43,178 nt of DNA, from positions 1 through 43,178 of the forward strand of contig NZ_QOCB01000123.1 of assembly GCF_003318165.1 (NCBI RefSeq), written 5' to 3'. The translations under genes were made by a program, and so were the position numbers. This document shows, piece by piece, positions 37,182 to 43,178 of this stretch (positions are counted from its first letter, which is position 1; the number at the start of each line of letters is the position of its first letter). This DNA comes from Psychromonas sp. B3M02. Its GTDB lineage: Bacteria > Pseudomonadota > Gammaproteobacteria > Enterobacterales > Psychromonadaceae. The notes under the pieces were generated by a model that worked only from the letters and a program-made list of their open reading frames with translations, did not search any database and was not told the origin of the DNA.

Positions 37182-37197
37182 GCCTAACAAGTGACTA
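37182..37197 (+). repeat. attC site 4, interrupted after its left end
   Basis: R'' GCCTAAC (37182-37188) followed by AAGTGACTA matches the left half of attC 2 (AACAAGTCACTA). No right half is visible before the IS110 element, and none could be found with confidence beyond it. Confidence 0.75.
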
Positions 37198-37215
37198 TGG
37201 TGTCAAATCCTAATT

Positions 37216-38169
37216 TTAATTCATTTTAGGAGCCCACATGACACCATCTCTAACCATCGAATTTAATATGATAACCATCTTGCGAACGCAGGCGATTATT
37301 GCTGTTTTCTTTGGCTTTCCTGCCGCCACTAATCGTTGATATGTACTTTTGAAAACGGGATTACACTGCATTGCTGACATCATTGCCATGTACATGACGG
37401 TTCTTATTTTATGGCGACCACCACGTATATTTCGTTGACCTTCATAGCTGCCACTTTCTTTATTAAATGGGGCTACACCAATTAAAGACGCTGCTTCTTT
37501 ATTGGTTAAATAACCAAGCTCAGGCATGTCACTAAGAAGATTAAAAGCAACCACATTACCGATACCTGGCATGCTTTGAATAATGCTGTTTTTGGTTCTG
37601 TATTCACTGCATTTTTCAATAAGCTTACTCAGTTTACTATCAACCTTTTCTATCTGATTTTTAATCGCAGTTAGAATGGGCTTTATGATACCCGATATCT
37701 CTTTCGGCATGATTTGAAGACGGTTCTTCTCCATGGTTTGCATCGTCATAAGCTGTCTTCTTCGAGATAACAAATCACTCATTAACCTCATGTTTTCAGG
37801 CTTCAAAGTTGATAATGTAGGTTTAATTGCTTCGCCATAATACGCGATTAACTGTGCATCAAGTTTGTTTGTTTTTGCTTTACGTCCAATTGCTCCTGCA
37901 AATTTTTTTACATGGGCTGGGTTGGCTACTGCAAAGGGTAAATTTGCTTCTGAGCAGGCGATGATAAATGCATGTTCGAGTCGGCCTGTAGCTTCAATAA
38001 CAATGCGCGTTGGTTTGTGTGGTTTGATTTTTTTTAATGCTTCTTTTATCCCTTTTTCATTATTATCTACACTAAAGTAAATATCTAAAGGTCTAATATG
38101 AATATCGAGTTGGAACTTGCCTGTGTCGACACCTATGGTGATTTCTTTTTGATTGTTTTTGCAATTCAT
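37216..38169 (-). CDS. IS110-family DEDD recombinase (transposase)
   Basis: The 317-residue protein has the IS110 two-domain layout. The N-terminal RuvC-like DEDD part shows ITIGVDTGKFQLDIHI (first Asp), RIVIEATGRLEHAF (Glu) and KTNKLDAQLIAYYGE (third and fourth acidic positions). A central coiled region (ILTAIKNQIEKVDSKLSKLI) leads to the transposase-20 domain: SMPGIGNVVAFNLLSDMPEL, ASLIGVAPFNKESGSYEGQR with the catalytic Ser, and GGRHKIRTVMYMAMMSA. In this family the recombinase works with an element-encoded bridge RNA to pick its target. No frameshift is seen. The stop lies close to the attC 4 remnant. Confidence 0.95.
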   Translation of the reverse strand: MNCKNNQKEITIGVDTGKFQLDIHIRPLDIYFSVDNNEKGIKEALKKIKPHKPTRIVIEATGRLEHAFIIACSEANLPFAVANPAHVKKFAGAIGRKAKTNKLDAQLIAYYGEAIKPTLSTLKPENMRLMSDLLSRRRQLMTMQTMEKNRLQIMPKEISGIIKPILTAIKNQIEKVDSKLSKLIEKCSEYRTKNSIIQSMPGIGNVVAFNLLSDMPELGYLTNKEAASLIGVAPFNKESGSYEGQRNIRGGRHKIRTVMYMAMMSAMQCNPVFKSTYQRLVAAGKPKKTAIIACVRKMVIILNSMVRDGVMWAPKMN

Positions 38170-38340
38170 AATAAGCTGACTCCGCCTTGCTATTCGGGCT
38201 CGAGGCCCAGTTGACTATCCGAGTTTAATGCTTGGAGTCCTATACAACGTTCATACTTGTTAACGGTCTCTCAAATGAGGATTTTTCGCTTAATCGAGCT
38301 ACTGTATAAGAAGGCTTTGGTTGCAGCCAAAGCTTGGGCC
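38170..38340 (-). ncRNA. Candidate IS110 bridge RNA region
   Basis: The non-coding sequence upstream of the transposase, read on the minus strand, is rich in structure: GCTTTGG-N6-CCAAAGC (38314-38333) and GGGCTCGAGGCCC-type palindrome (38197-38209). Between them is TTAACAAGT, whose TAACAAGT octamer occurs also at the left end of attC 4 (37185-37192). A bridge RNA target-binding loop would be expected to match its target this way. The exact ends and pairing are not resolved. Confidence 0.45.
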
Positions 38341-38510
38341 TTACTTTACCTAAACTGGTTTAAAAGGTAACTATTTGGTGGGGTTATTATCCATACAAGG
38401 CACTTAAACGGAACTCGTGGGAAATACTGGATACCCATCTATTTTGAATTAATTTAAAGGTAAACTATCTTTTAGATGCGCTTATTGTTGCATTTAGGAG
38501 GTAGTTTATT

Positions 38511-38764
38511 ATGACTCAATCCCGCCAATCACAAGTATCGTTATCCGCTATGCCTTATTACCATTGTATTTCACGCTGTGCCCAATCGCCATCAATGTAG
38601 CGTGGATTATCTGTTCATCATGATAAATCCCTCAAGGAAATCGGTGGATGATTGAGTCAGATTAATACGCTAACGCTTGATGGACAATTGGTTTTTCTCC
38701 TAGCTCGGTAAAAAAACAAGCAAATGGCGAACTTTATTTACCTAACGAGTTGGCTGCGCTTTAA
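38511..38764 (+). pseudogene. Decayed RAYT-type (Y1/IS200-like) transposase
   Basis: After a good AGGAGG an ATG opens MTQSRQSQVSLSAMPYYHCISRCAQSPSM before a stop. YYHCISRC is a signature of the REP-associated tyrosine transposase N-terminus. Further stops and frame changes follow, and a short possible C-terminal piece (KKQANGELYLPNELAAL) ends at 38764 in another frame. The catalytic Tyr region is not visible. The end overlaps the MFS gene by about 20 bp. Confidence 0.7.
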
Positions 38765-39878
38765 ATAATACCTGTATGTAAATCAGGTAAAGTACCGCAA
38801 GGACGGAGACAACAGCAAAAATAGACTGAATATCGCCTGGGATGATTTCTAAAAAAGAGGTCAGAAATTGCCCTAAAAATACTGCCATTGCAAAGTAAGA
38901 TAGGTTTTTGCCTCTTTGCTTTGCCGCGCTTCTTTCCACTGTGATGTGGTTTAAAAGAGGAATAGATAAACCAAAACCAATGCCAGAAAACACACCGCCA
39001 AGAATCAAGATGTAAGGGTTTTCGCCAAAGTAATAAGCGCAATGGGACAACGCGTAAAAAATGAAGGCGAGAGATAGTGTGCCTTTTTCTTTGCAACGAA
39101 CGTATATTTTAGGCATAAAGTGCGCTGTAATGACCGCCATTAATGAGACAAAGGCGAGGAATAAACCTATCTTATCTTCTGTGTACCCAGAGTGTTCCAT
39201 GGTAATTGGAAGTACAACAAAGCCAGCAAAGAAAAAGGTCATGGCGATGCAAGAGGTAACGAAAATAGGCTTTAGAGAAACCTGAGGTGTGTTTACGGAC
39301 TCATGATTTGTTGTTACTGGTTCAGCTGGATATTTATTTGGAACGATTAGCAGCATCATGCCTAAGAAAACCCACGCCATGGCGTACAGTAAGAAAGGTT
39401 GATTCCAGCTATTCAGAGCCAACAATCCACCTACGAATAAAAATATTACGCCACCAAGTTCAATCGCCATACCTTGTTTTGCCATCATAGCGAGGCGTTT
39501 GTGACCAAAGTAAAACTGTGAGATTAGGGTGGTGCTACCGGCCATAGTTAACGCAGTTGCCGCGCCTAATAAGATGCGATTGATGAAAACCATTTCTGGG
39601 CCATAGAGCCATTGCCCTGAAAGGCCCAATGCGCCATACAATAATAAAGCGATTGCAGTGCAATGATAAGCGCCATATTTATCGATAAGACGTCCTGCAA
39701 AAGGAGCGAAAATAACCACACCTAATGATGGCAATGTGATTAATAAACTAGCGAAATCTTCCATACCAAGGTGTTGAGCAATGCTCGGTAACGCAGGTGC
39801 AACAATGGACCCCACCATAATGGTTAAGCTGGAAATACACAGCAAGGTGAGACTCCCTAAAGTGGAAAGGTGTTTCAT
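38742..39878 (-). CDS. Major facilitator superfamily transporter
   Basis: The 378-residue protein has about twelve membrane segments. MFS signatures are visible: GRLIDKYGAYHCTAIALLLYG (loop 2-3, G-R-x-D-K-x-G, near 61) and RILLGAATALTMAGSTTLIS (helix 4, near 101). The fifth-helix GVIFLFVGGLLAL and PLLNHITVERSAAKQRGKN near 310 also fit the drug-exporter type (Bcr/YdhC-like groups), so drug or metabolite efflux is likely. TCAGGAGAAATT precedes the ATG. It is not clearly linked to neighbours; its end lies next to the RAYT remnant and the integron. Confidence 0.9.
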   Translation of the reverse strand: MKHLSTLGSLTLLCISSLTIMVGSIVAPALPSIAQHLGMEDFASLLITLPSLGVVIFAPFAGRLIDKYGAYHCTAIALLLYGALGLSGQWLYGPEMVFINRILLGAATALTMAGSTTLISQFYFGHKRLAMMAKQGMAIELGGVIFLFVGGLLALNSWNQPFLLYAMAWVFLGMMLLIVPNKYPAEPVTTNHESVNTPQVSLKPIFVTSCIAMTFFFAGFVVLPITMEHSGYTEDKIGLFLAFVSLMAVITAHFMPKIYVRCKEKGTLSLAFIFYALSHCAYYFGENPYILILGGVFSGIGFGLSIPLLNHITVERSAAKQRGKNLSYFAMAVFLGQFLTSFLEIIPGDIQSIFAVVSVLAVLYLIYIQVLFKAQPTR

Positions 39879-40050
39879 AATTTCTCCTGATAATAAGTGT
39901 TTGAATGAATTTGACGCTATTGTAAGTGGTTGGGTTTTATATTAAAAATGATTTAATGTGATGGAATCTATGCGATTTTTGTATGGATAAATGCAGGGAG
40001 TGAACACGTAAAAACTATGGTGAGTTATCGTTACGCTTCTCTCTTTTAGT

Positions 40051-40230
40051 TATATACCCAATTCACCTCAAGATGCTTAGTTCAGCGAGAATTTATTGTG
40101 CTTCAGGCAAGGCGCGGACTTGAAGGCATAGTCATTCTACGGCGACAGTTTGCAACGCAGTATGAAGCCCAATAAAACTCGCCCTCTGGATGACTCTGAA
40201 TCAAGTATCTTGAAGTAGATTGGGTATATA
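40051..40230. repeat. 180-bp palindromic MITE-like element
   Basis: TATATACCCAAT (40051-40062) and ATTGGGTATATA (40219-40230) are perfect 12-bp terminal inverted repeats. Further partial pairing (CACCTCAAGAT with ATCTTGAAGTA, TTCAG with CTGAAT) runs inward. There is no gene inside. Such TATACCCAA-ended repeats are familiar from marine gammaproteobacteria. It fills the 405-bp gap 39879-40283. Confidence 0.85.
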
Positions 40231-40283
40231 GAGGCAATGCAGTCACAATGAGTGTTATGACTGCACTTAGACAGGTTTCTAAT

Positions 40284-40904
40284 TTACTTTGTTTTTTCTT
40301 TTTGAATGTCAGTGTCAGCTATTTTAACGTCTTCTGGTTCAATGTCAGTGTCAGTTGTTTCAACGTCTTCCGTTTTGACCTCCGTTTCAACTATTTCAGT
40401 CTCTTCAGGTTTCACGTTAGTGTCTATTATTTCGACTTCTTCTGGTTTAATGTCAGTGTCAGTAGTTTCAGCGTCTTCTGGTTCAATGTCAGTCTCAGTT
40501 GTTTCAACTGCTTCCGTTTTGGCCTCAGTGTCAACTATTTCAGTCTCTTCAGGTTTAATGCCAGTGTCAGCGACTTCAACTTCTATATCAGTCTTATCTG
40601 ATTCTTTTAATCGCGGAAATTGAGTTGTGGAGGTTTCACCTAATAATGACTGTGACTGGTCTGCCATGTGGTTGTAAAGCGCTTGATAACTAGTGGCGAC
40701 TTGCCCCATTAACTCTGCACTGCTATTAAAGTGCTCATTGACTTGTGCTTTGTATTTTTCTAATTCTACTTTGTTCTTATCTAGTTCTGCTTGTTGTTTA
40801 GAGGCTTTGCTTCTGCCCAGGGTTAAATGGTAAATAAGAAAACCAATAACACTACCGACAATAAGCGCTAAGAATAAAGGTATTAATTCATTATATTCGT
40901 TCAT
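40284..40904 (-). CDS. zapG: ZapG (YhcB/DUF1043) with long repetitive acidic tail
   Basis: The 206-residue protein has an N-terminal membrane helix (LIPLFLALIVGSVIGFLIYHL, about 7-27), a coiled coil (KQQAELDKNKVELEKYKAQV, 37-56) and the DUF1043 end block HFNSSAELMGQVATSYQALYNHMA (58-81). ZapG acts in cell division and envelope growth and binds the Z-ring region. Family members usually end near residue 130. Here about 90 extra residues form an acidic Glu/Asp/Thr tail with two copies of a 38-residue unit (113-150 and 161-198, 48-residue period). The repeat keeps other frames open on the opposite strand, giving spurious reading frames. Confidence 0.85.
   Translation of the reverse strand: MNEYNELIPLFLALIVGSVIGFLIYHLTLGRSKASKQQAELDKNKVELEKYKAQVNEHFNSSAELMGQVATSYQALYNHMADQSQSLLGETSTTQFPRLKESDKTDIEVEVADTGIKPEETEIVDTEAKTEAVETTETDIEPEDAETTDTDIKPEEVEIIDTNVKPEETEIVETEVKTEDVETTDTDIEPEDVKIADTDIQKEKTK
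40311..40568 (-). repeat. Two 114-bp in-frame repeats in zapG
   Basis: The unit starting with KPEETEIVDTEAKT or KPEETEIVETEVKT occurs twice with a 144-bp period. The high similarity suggests recent duplication. The period is a multiple of three, so changes in copy number keep the reading frame. Confidence 0.8.
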
Positions 40905-41166
40905 ATCTATTTCCCTATATTGAACTTGTTGTAGAGGTAAGCATCAATGCTATTTATTGATAAAGTGACTCTGTAATGGTTTGATACTTAATTAACTATA
41001 CTATAAATAGCTGCCATATCAGGCGATCAAAACTGAAAGTGTGCGGTAGCTAATAACTTACCTGTGATAATTTCATCTCTATCTTTTAATCATGCCATTT
41101 CTGTGTGCCAATCAAGATTGACTGGGCACATGAGAGAATGGCACTCGTCTGTCCACTGAGCTTTCT

Positions 41167-41421
41167 TTAATCATTTTCCATTGTTAATTCTGCTTCGATT
41201 TGTTCAACGTAGTTTTTTGTTGAAAACAATGGCAGAGGGCGACTTAAACCGAAAAATGCGTTGATATGTTTAATCGCTGGTAACTTACCACTTTCGTTTA
41301 ATACAGCTGTGGTTGTTACCTTGAGCTCAGCTAAATTGATGCCATGTTCTTGGGCGAATTTCTCCACTGGTTTATACGTGGTTTTTTCTGAAAAAATATT
41401 TGCGAAGTCGCTGTATCCCAT
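41167..41421 (-). CDS. Small protein of unknown function
   Basis: The 84-residue protein MGYSDFANIFSEKTTYKPVEKF... is soluble and contains AQEHGINLAELKVTTTAVLNE and GKLPAIKHINAFFGLSRPLPLFS segments. GGAT stands before the ATG. No family is recognised. It is alone on its strand between zapG and the MarC-type gene. The composition looks like a real protein, but the function is open. Confidence 0.65.
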   Translation of the reverse strand: MGYSDFANIFSEKTTYKPVEKFAQEHGINLAELKVTTTAVLNESGKLPAIKHINAFFGLSRPLPLFSTKNYVEQIEAELTMEND

Positions 41422-41736
41422 TATTTTGTATCCTTAAGTATCATTGTTACTGTCATGTTGGCTGTTCTTATAGAGCATGATTACTGAAGTCATAAGACTA
41501 GATCGCCAAATAATGGAAGTATGTGACATCCATAATTCTTTGACCACTTATATTTTAAATTTTACCTTGTACGATGGGGTATTAAATAACATAAGATTAA
41601 GGGGTGTTGAGGTTATTAATGGGGTAAACCGTTTGGTTATTATGCTTAAAATAAGTATTGTGTATAGGGATAACTATTCAATTCTCTAAACTTTTAAGTG
41701 AGTTGATTGAGGAAGTGCTTTAAGAGGAATCATTAA
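41422..41736. other. Gap before the MarC-type gene
   Basis: A 70-codon frame (41477-41689) is open here but has no Shine-Dalgarno sequence and no recognisable product. Otherwise the 315-bp stretch holds only the probable promoter region of the MarC-type gene (AGAGGA before 41737). Confidence 0.35.
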
Positions 41737-42354
41737 ATGAATGATATATATACGCAAGCTATTACCGTATTTCTTGGTTTTTTTGCGATCATGAACCCCA
41801 TTGCAAATACCGCTGCGTTTGCTGGCCTCGCTGGAGATAAAAGTAAAGCGGAGCAAATTAAAATTGCAGCGAAAGCATTGATAATTACATTCATTGTTAT
41901 CGTTGCTTTCTCGCTACTTGGTAAAGCAATTTTTCATTTATTTGGTATTACTATTTCTGCGTTAAGAATAACTGGAGGTATTTTAGTCTTTCTGGTTGGG
42001 TATCATATGCTTAATGGCAGCGGTTCTAAATTACATTCTGCAAAAGAACATGAAGAAGCTGATATCGCAGTCTCACCTTTGGCTGTTCCTTTGCTTGCTG
42101 GCCCTGGAACGATTGCCACTGCGATGAATTATTCTTCTTCGGGGGAAATCTCTGGCATATTAGTGACTATCACTGTGTTTGCTGTTTTGTGTATTATTAC
42201 CTTTGTGTGTTTTATTTTCAGTTCTAAAATTTTAGCTGTTATAGGGAAAGGGGGGTTAGGTATTGTGACTCGATTAATGGGGCTAATTCTAGCTGTGATA
42301 GGCATGCAAATGATCATTGAAGGTGTGACTGAAGTTATCAATACCATTACTTAA
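41737..42354 (+). CDS. MarC-family (UPF0056) membrane protein
   Basis: The 205-residue protein has six hydrophobic segments. The MarC signature is visible in FFAIMNPIANTAAFAGLAGD (helix 1, conserved N-P, near 16), ALRITGGILVFLVGYHML (near 76) and the repeated AVPLLAGPGTIATAM (second N/G-P half, near 118). MarC proteins sit in the inner membrane; an early link to multiple antibiotic resistance was not confirmed, and the substrate is unknown. AGAGGA precedes the ATG. A good terminator follows. Confidence 0.9.
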   Translation: MNDIYTQAITVFLGFFAIMNPIANTAAFAGLAGDKSKAEQIKIAAKALIITFIVIVAFSLLGKAIFHLFGITISALRITGGILVFLVGYHMLNGSGSKLHSAKEHEEADIAVSPLAVPLLAGPGTIATAMNYSSSGEISGILVTITVFAVLCIITFVCFIFSSKILAVIGKGGLGIVTRLMGLILAVIGMQMIIEGVTEVINTIT

Positions 42355-42409
42355 CGAATATTGTTGAGCTATTGATCAATTTAGGCTGAATTAAACTAAT
42401 TGCTCTATT

Positions 42410-42438
42410 AAAAAGAGGCTGTTTAACAGCCTCTTTTT
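42410..42438. terminator. Bidirectional terminator
   Basis: AAAAAGAGGCTGTT and AACAGCCTCTTTTT form a perfect stem with T-runs on both strands, between the convergent MarC-type and small heat-shock genes. Confidence 0.95.
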
Positions 42439-42478
42439 GAGTTTATGATGGCTTAATCATTAACAAAGAGTTGCTAAC

Positions 42479-42961
42479 TTATGCTGTTTTCTCTTTATTG
42501 TTAATTAACTTTTCTTCTCGGTGCGTTAAAGATTTATCGCTTTGATTAATTGAAATCTTCTTCGGTTTCATGGTTTCTGGAATCTCTTTAACTAGGTTAA
42601 TATTTAATAAACCATTGGCTAAGTCTGCGCCTGTTACCTCAACATAATCTGCTAAATTAAATTTACGTTCAAAGGCTTGGTCAGGTATTCCCTGATGCAG
42701 GTATTTACGCTCCTCTTGCGTGTGTTGTTTGCTACCTGAAACCGTTAATACTCCTTTCTCAACTTGGATATCCAGCTCTTCTTGTGAAAAGCCTGCGACA
42801 GCTAATGAGATGGTGTAGTTATTTTCACCGAGCACTTCGATGTTGTAAGGTGGGTAACCACTCGTTTTTGTGTCTGTGGTTAATGCGTTATCAATTAGTG
42901 AAGCTAAACGATCAAAACCAACGCTGTTACGGTAAAGGGGAGTTAAATCAATCGTATTCAT
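42479..42961 (-). CDS. Small heat-shock protein (Hsp20/IbpA family)
   Basis: The 160-residue chaperone starts MNTIDLTPLYRNSVGFDRLASLID, the usual IbpA/B opening. Its alpha-crystallin domain spans about 36-130: YPPYNIEVLGENNYTISLAVAGF, then VEKGVLTVSGSK and the ring motif YLHQGIPDQAFERKFNLAD. The C-terminal ADLANGLLNINLVKEIPE (with I-P-x type anchor) follows. It holds unfolded proteins for refolding by ClpB and DnaK. TTAGGAGAAC precedes the ATG. The 217-bp upstream region to the window end contains a TATAAT hexamer on the minus strand but no clear heat-shock promoter or ROSE-type structure that I can support. Confidence 0.93.
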   Translation of the reverse strand: MNTIDLTPLYRNSVGFDRLASLIDNALTTDTKTSGYPPYNIEVLGENNYTISLAVAGFSQEELDIQVEKGVLTVSGSKQHTQEERKYLHQGIPDQAFERKFNLADYVEVTGADLANGLLNINLVKEIPETMKPKKISINQSDKSLTHREEKLINNKEKTA

Positions 42962-43178
42962 AATAAGTTCTCCTAAGAGTAAATAAAATAAACCAATAGA
43001 CGATGAAAATATTAATAGTCCATCGCGTCCACTATTATACCAATCATAGTAAGTAACTGATCTATTTTACTTGTTAAAACAACTTTTTTTTTCGTTGTAA
43101 GTTTCGTATAGGGAACAACCATTTACATCAACTTACGCCTTAAACTAAGCCATTTTTCCGGCGCAAAATTTAGATCAG

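Larger units (their letters stand above)
37198..38470 (-). mobile_element. IS110-family insertion sequence, ends approximate
   Basis: The element consists of the transposase gene (37216-38169) and a long non-coding upstream end. IS110 elements have no long terminal inverted repeats, so the limits are estimates. The left limit is the break in attC 4; the right limit lies somewhere between about 38340 and 38500, before the RAYT remnant. ATGGTGTCA (37197-37205) and TGACACCAT (37239-37247) form a perfect 9-bp inverted repeat at the transposase 3' end. The long upstream and short downstream non-coding parts fit the IS110 group rather than the IS1111 group. Confidence 0.75.

Noticed and set aside
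38250-38266. Reading the TAACAAGT match at the IS110 upstream end as the missing half of attC 4
   Set aside because: It is in the opposite orientation and has no partner arms; a guide-like match inside the element explains it better.
40248-40623. Two plus-strand frames opposite zapG
   Set aside because: They arise from the repetitive zapG tail on the other strand; their products are low-complexity (V-S-V-F and S-V-S repeats) with no start signals.
41477-41689. 70-codon plus-strand frame before the MarC-type gene
   Set aside because: No Shine-Dalgarno sequence, no recognisable domain and no operon context; kept only as a note.

Overview
The window looks like chromosomal DNA from a low-GC marine gammaproteobacterium. 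The closest feel is Psychromonas or another relative of Vibrio and Shewanella: an OmpK-type Tsx porin, ZapG, the CmoA/CmoB pair, a chromosomal-type integron integrase, a RAYT remnant and an IS110 element all fit. This placement rests on recognising protein families by eye; no database search was run. No rRNA or tRNA gene was seen.

Region 1 (1-16469) is a nucleoside-salvage and catabolism supercluster. It holds nucleoside entry (OmpK/Tsx porin, NupC), deamination (Cdd, adenosine deaminase, a second adenine-deaminase-like enzyme), phosphorolysis (Udp, DeoD, DeoA), the pentose-phosphate steps (DeoB, DeoC) and the two sugar-shuffling enzymes that take ribose-5-phosphate onward (transketolase, cut by the window edge, and transaldolase). 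One zinc-ribbon protein that looks like a domesticated transposase sits inside it, next to a good CRP site. Region 2 (16470-18770) is a small accessory island. It carries a GC-richer orphan gene and a DUF1778/GNAT toxin-antitoxin pair, and 19-bp perfect inverted repeats lie at its two edges.

Region 3 (18774-31416) is mostly ordinary: an Lrp/AsnC regulator divergent from an EamA exporter and an aminotransferase, a 20-unit heptanucleotide tandem repeat, a DUF3943 outer-membrane-type protein, an acyltransferase-3 protein, a CPA1 antiporter with a charged tail, a CoA-type Nudix hydrolase, CmoB/CmoA (tRNA wobble-uridine modification) and AspRS.

Region 4 (31621-38764) is a small integron. IntI is on the minus strand with a LexA-box-like site upstream. 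An attI region and four cassettes follow: a DUF4238-like protein, a two-gene DUF4365 nuclease-like plus unknown-partner module, and two orphan genes. Three complete attC sites are visible. The fourth attC is broken by an IS110-family element whose long upstream non-coding end probably encodes its bridge RNA; that end shares the octamer TAACAAGT with the attC it interrupts. A decayed RAYT transposase closes the region. Region 5 (38742-43178) has an MFS transporter, a 180-bp palindromic MITE-like repeat, ZapG with a repetitive acidic tail, a small orphan, a MarC-family membrane protein and a small heat-shock protein.

The best candidate for an undescribed system is the two-gene cassette at 34057-35723. 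The most testable mechanistic signal is the IS110 element sitting in an attC site.
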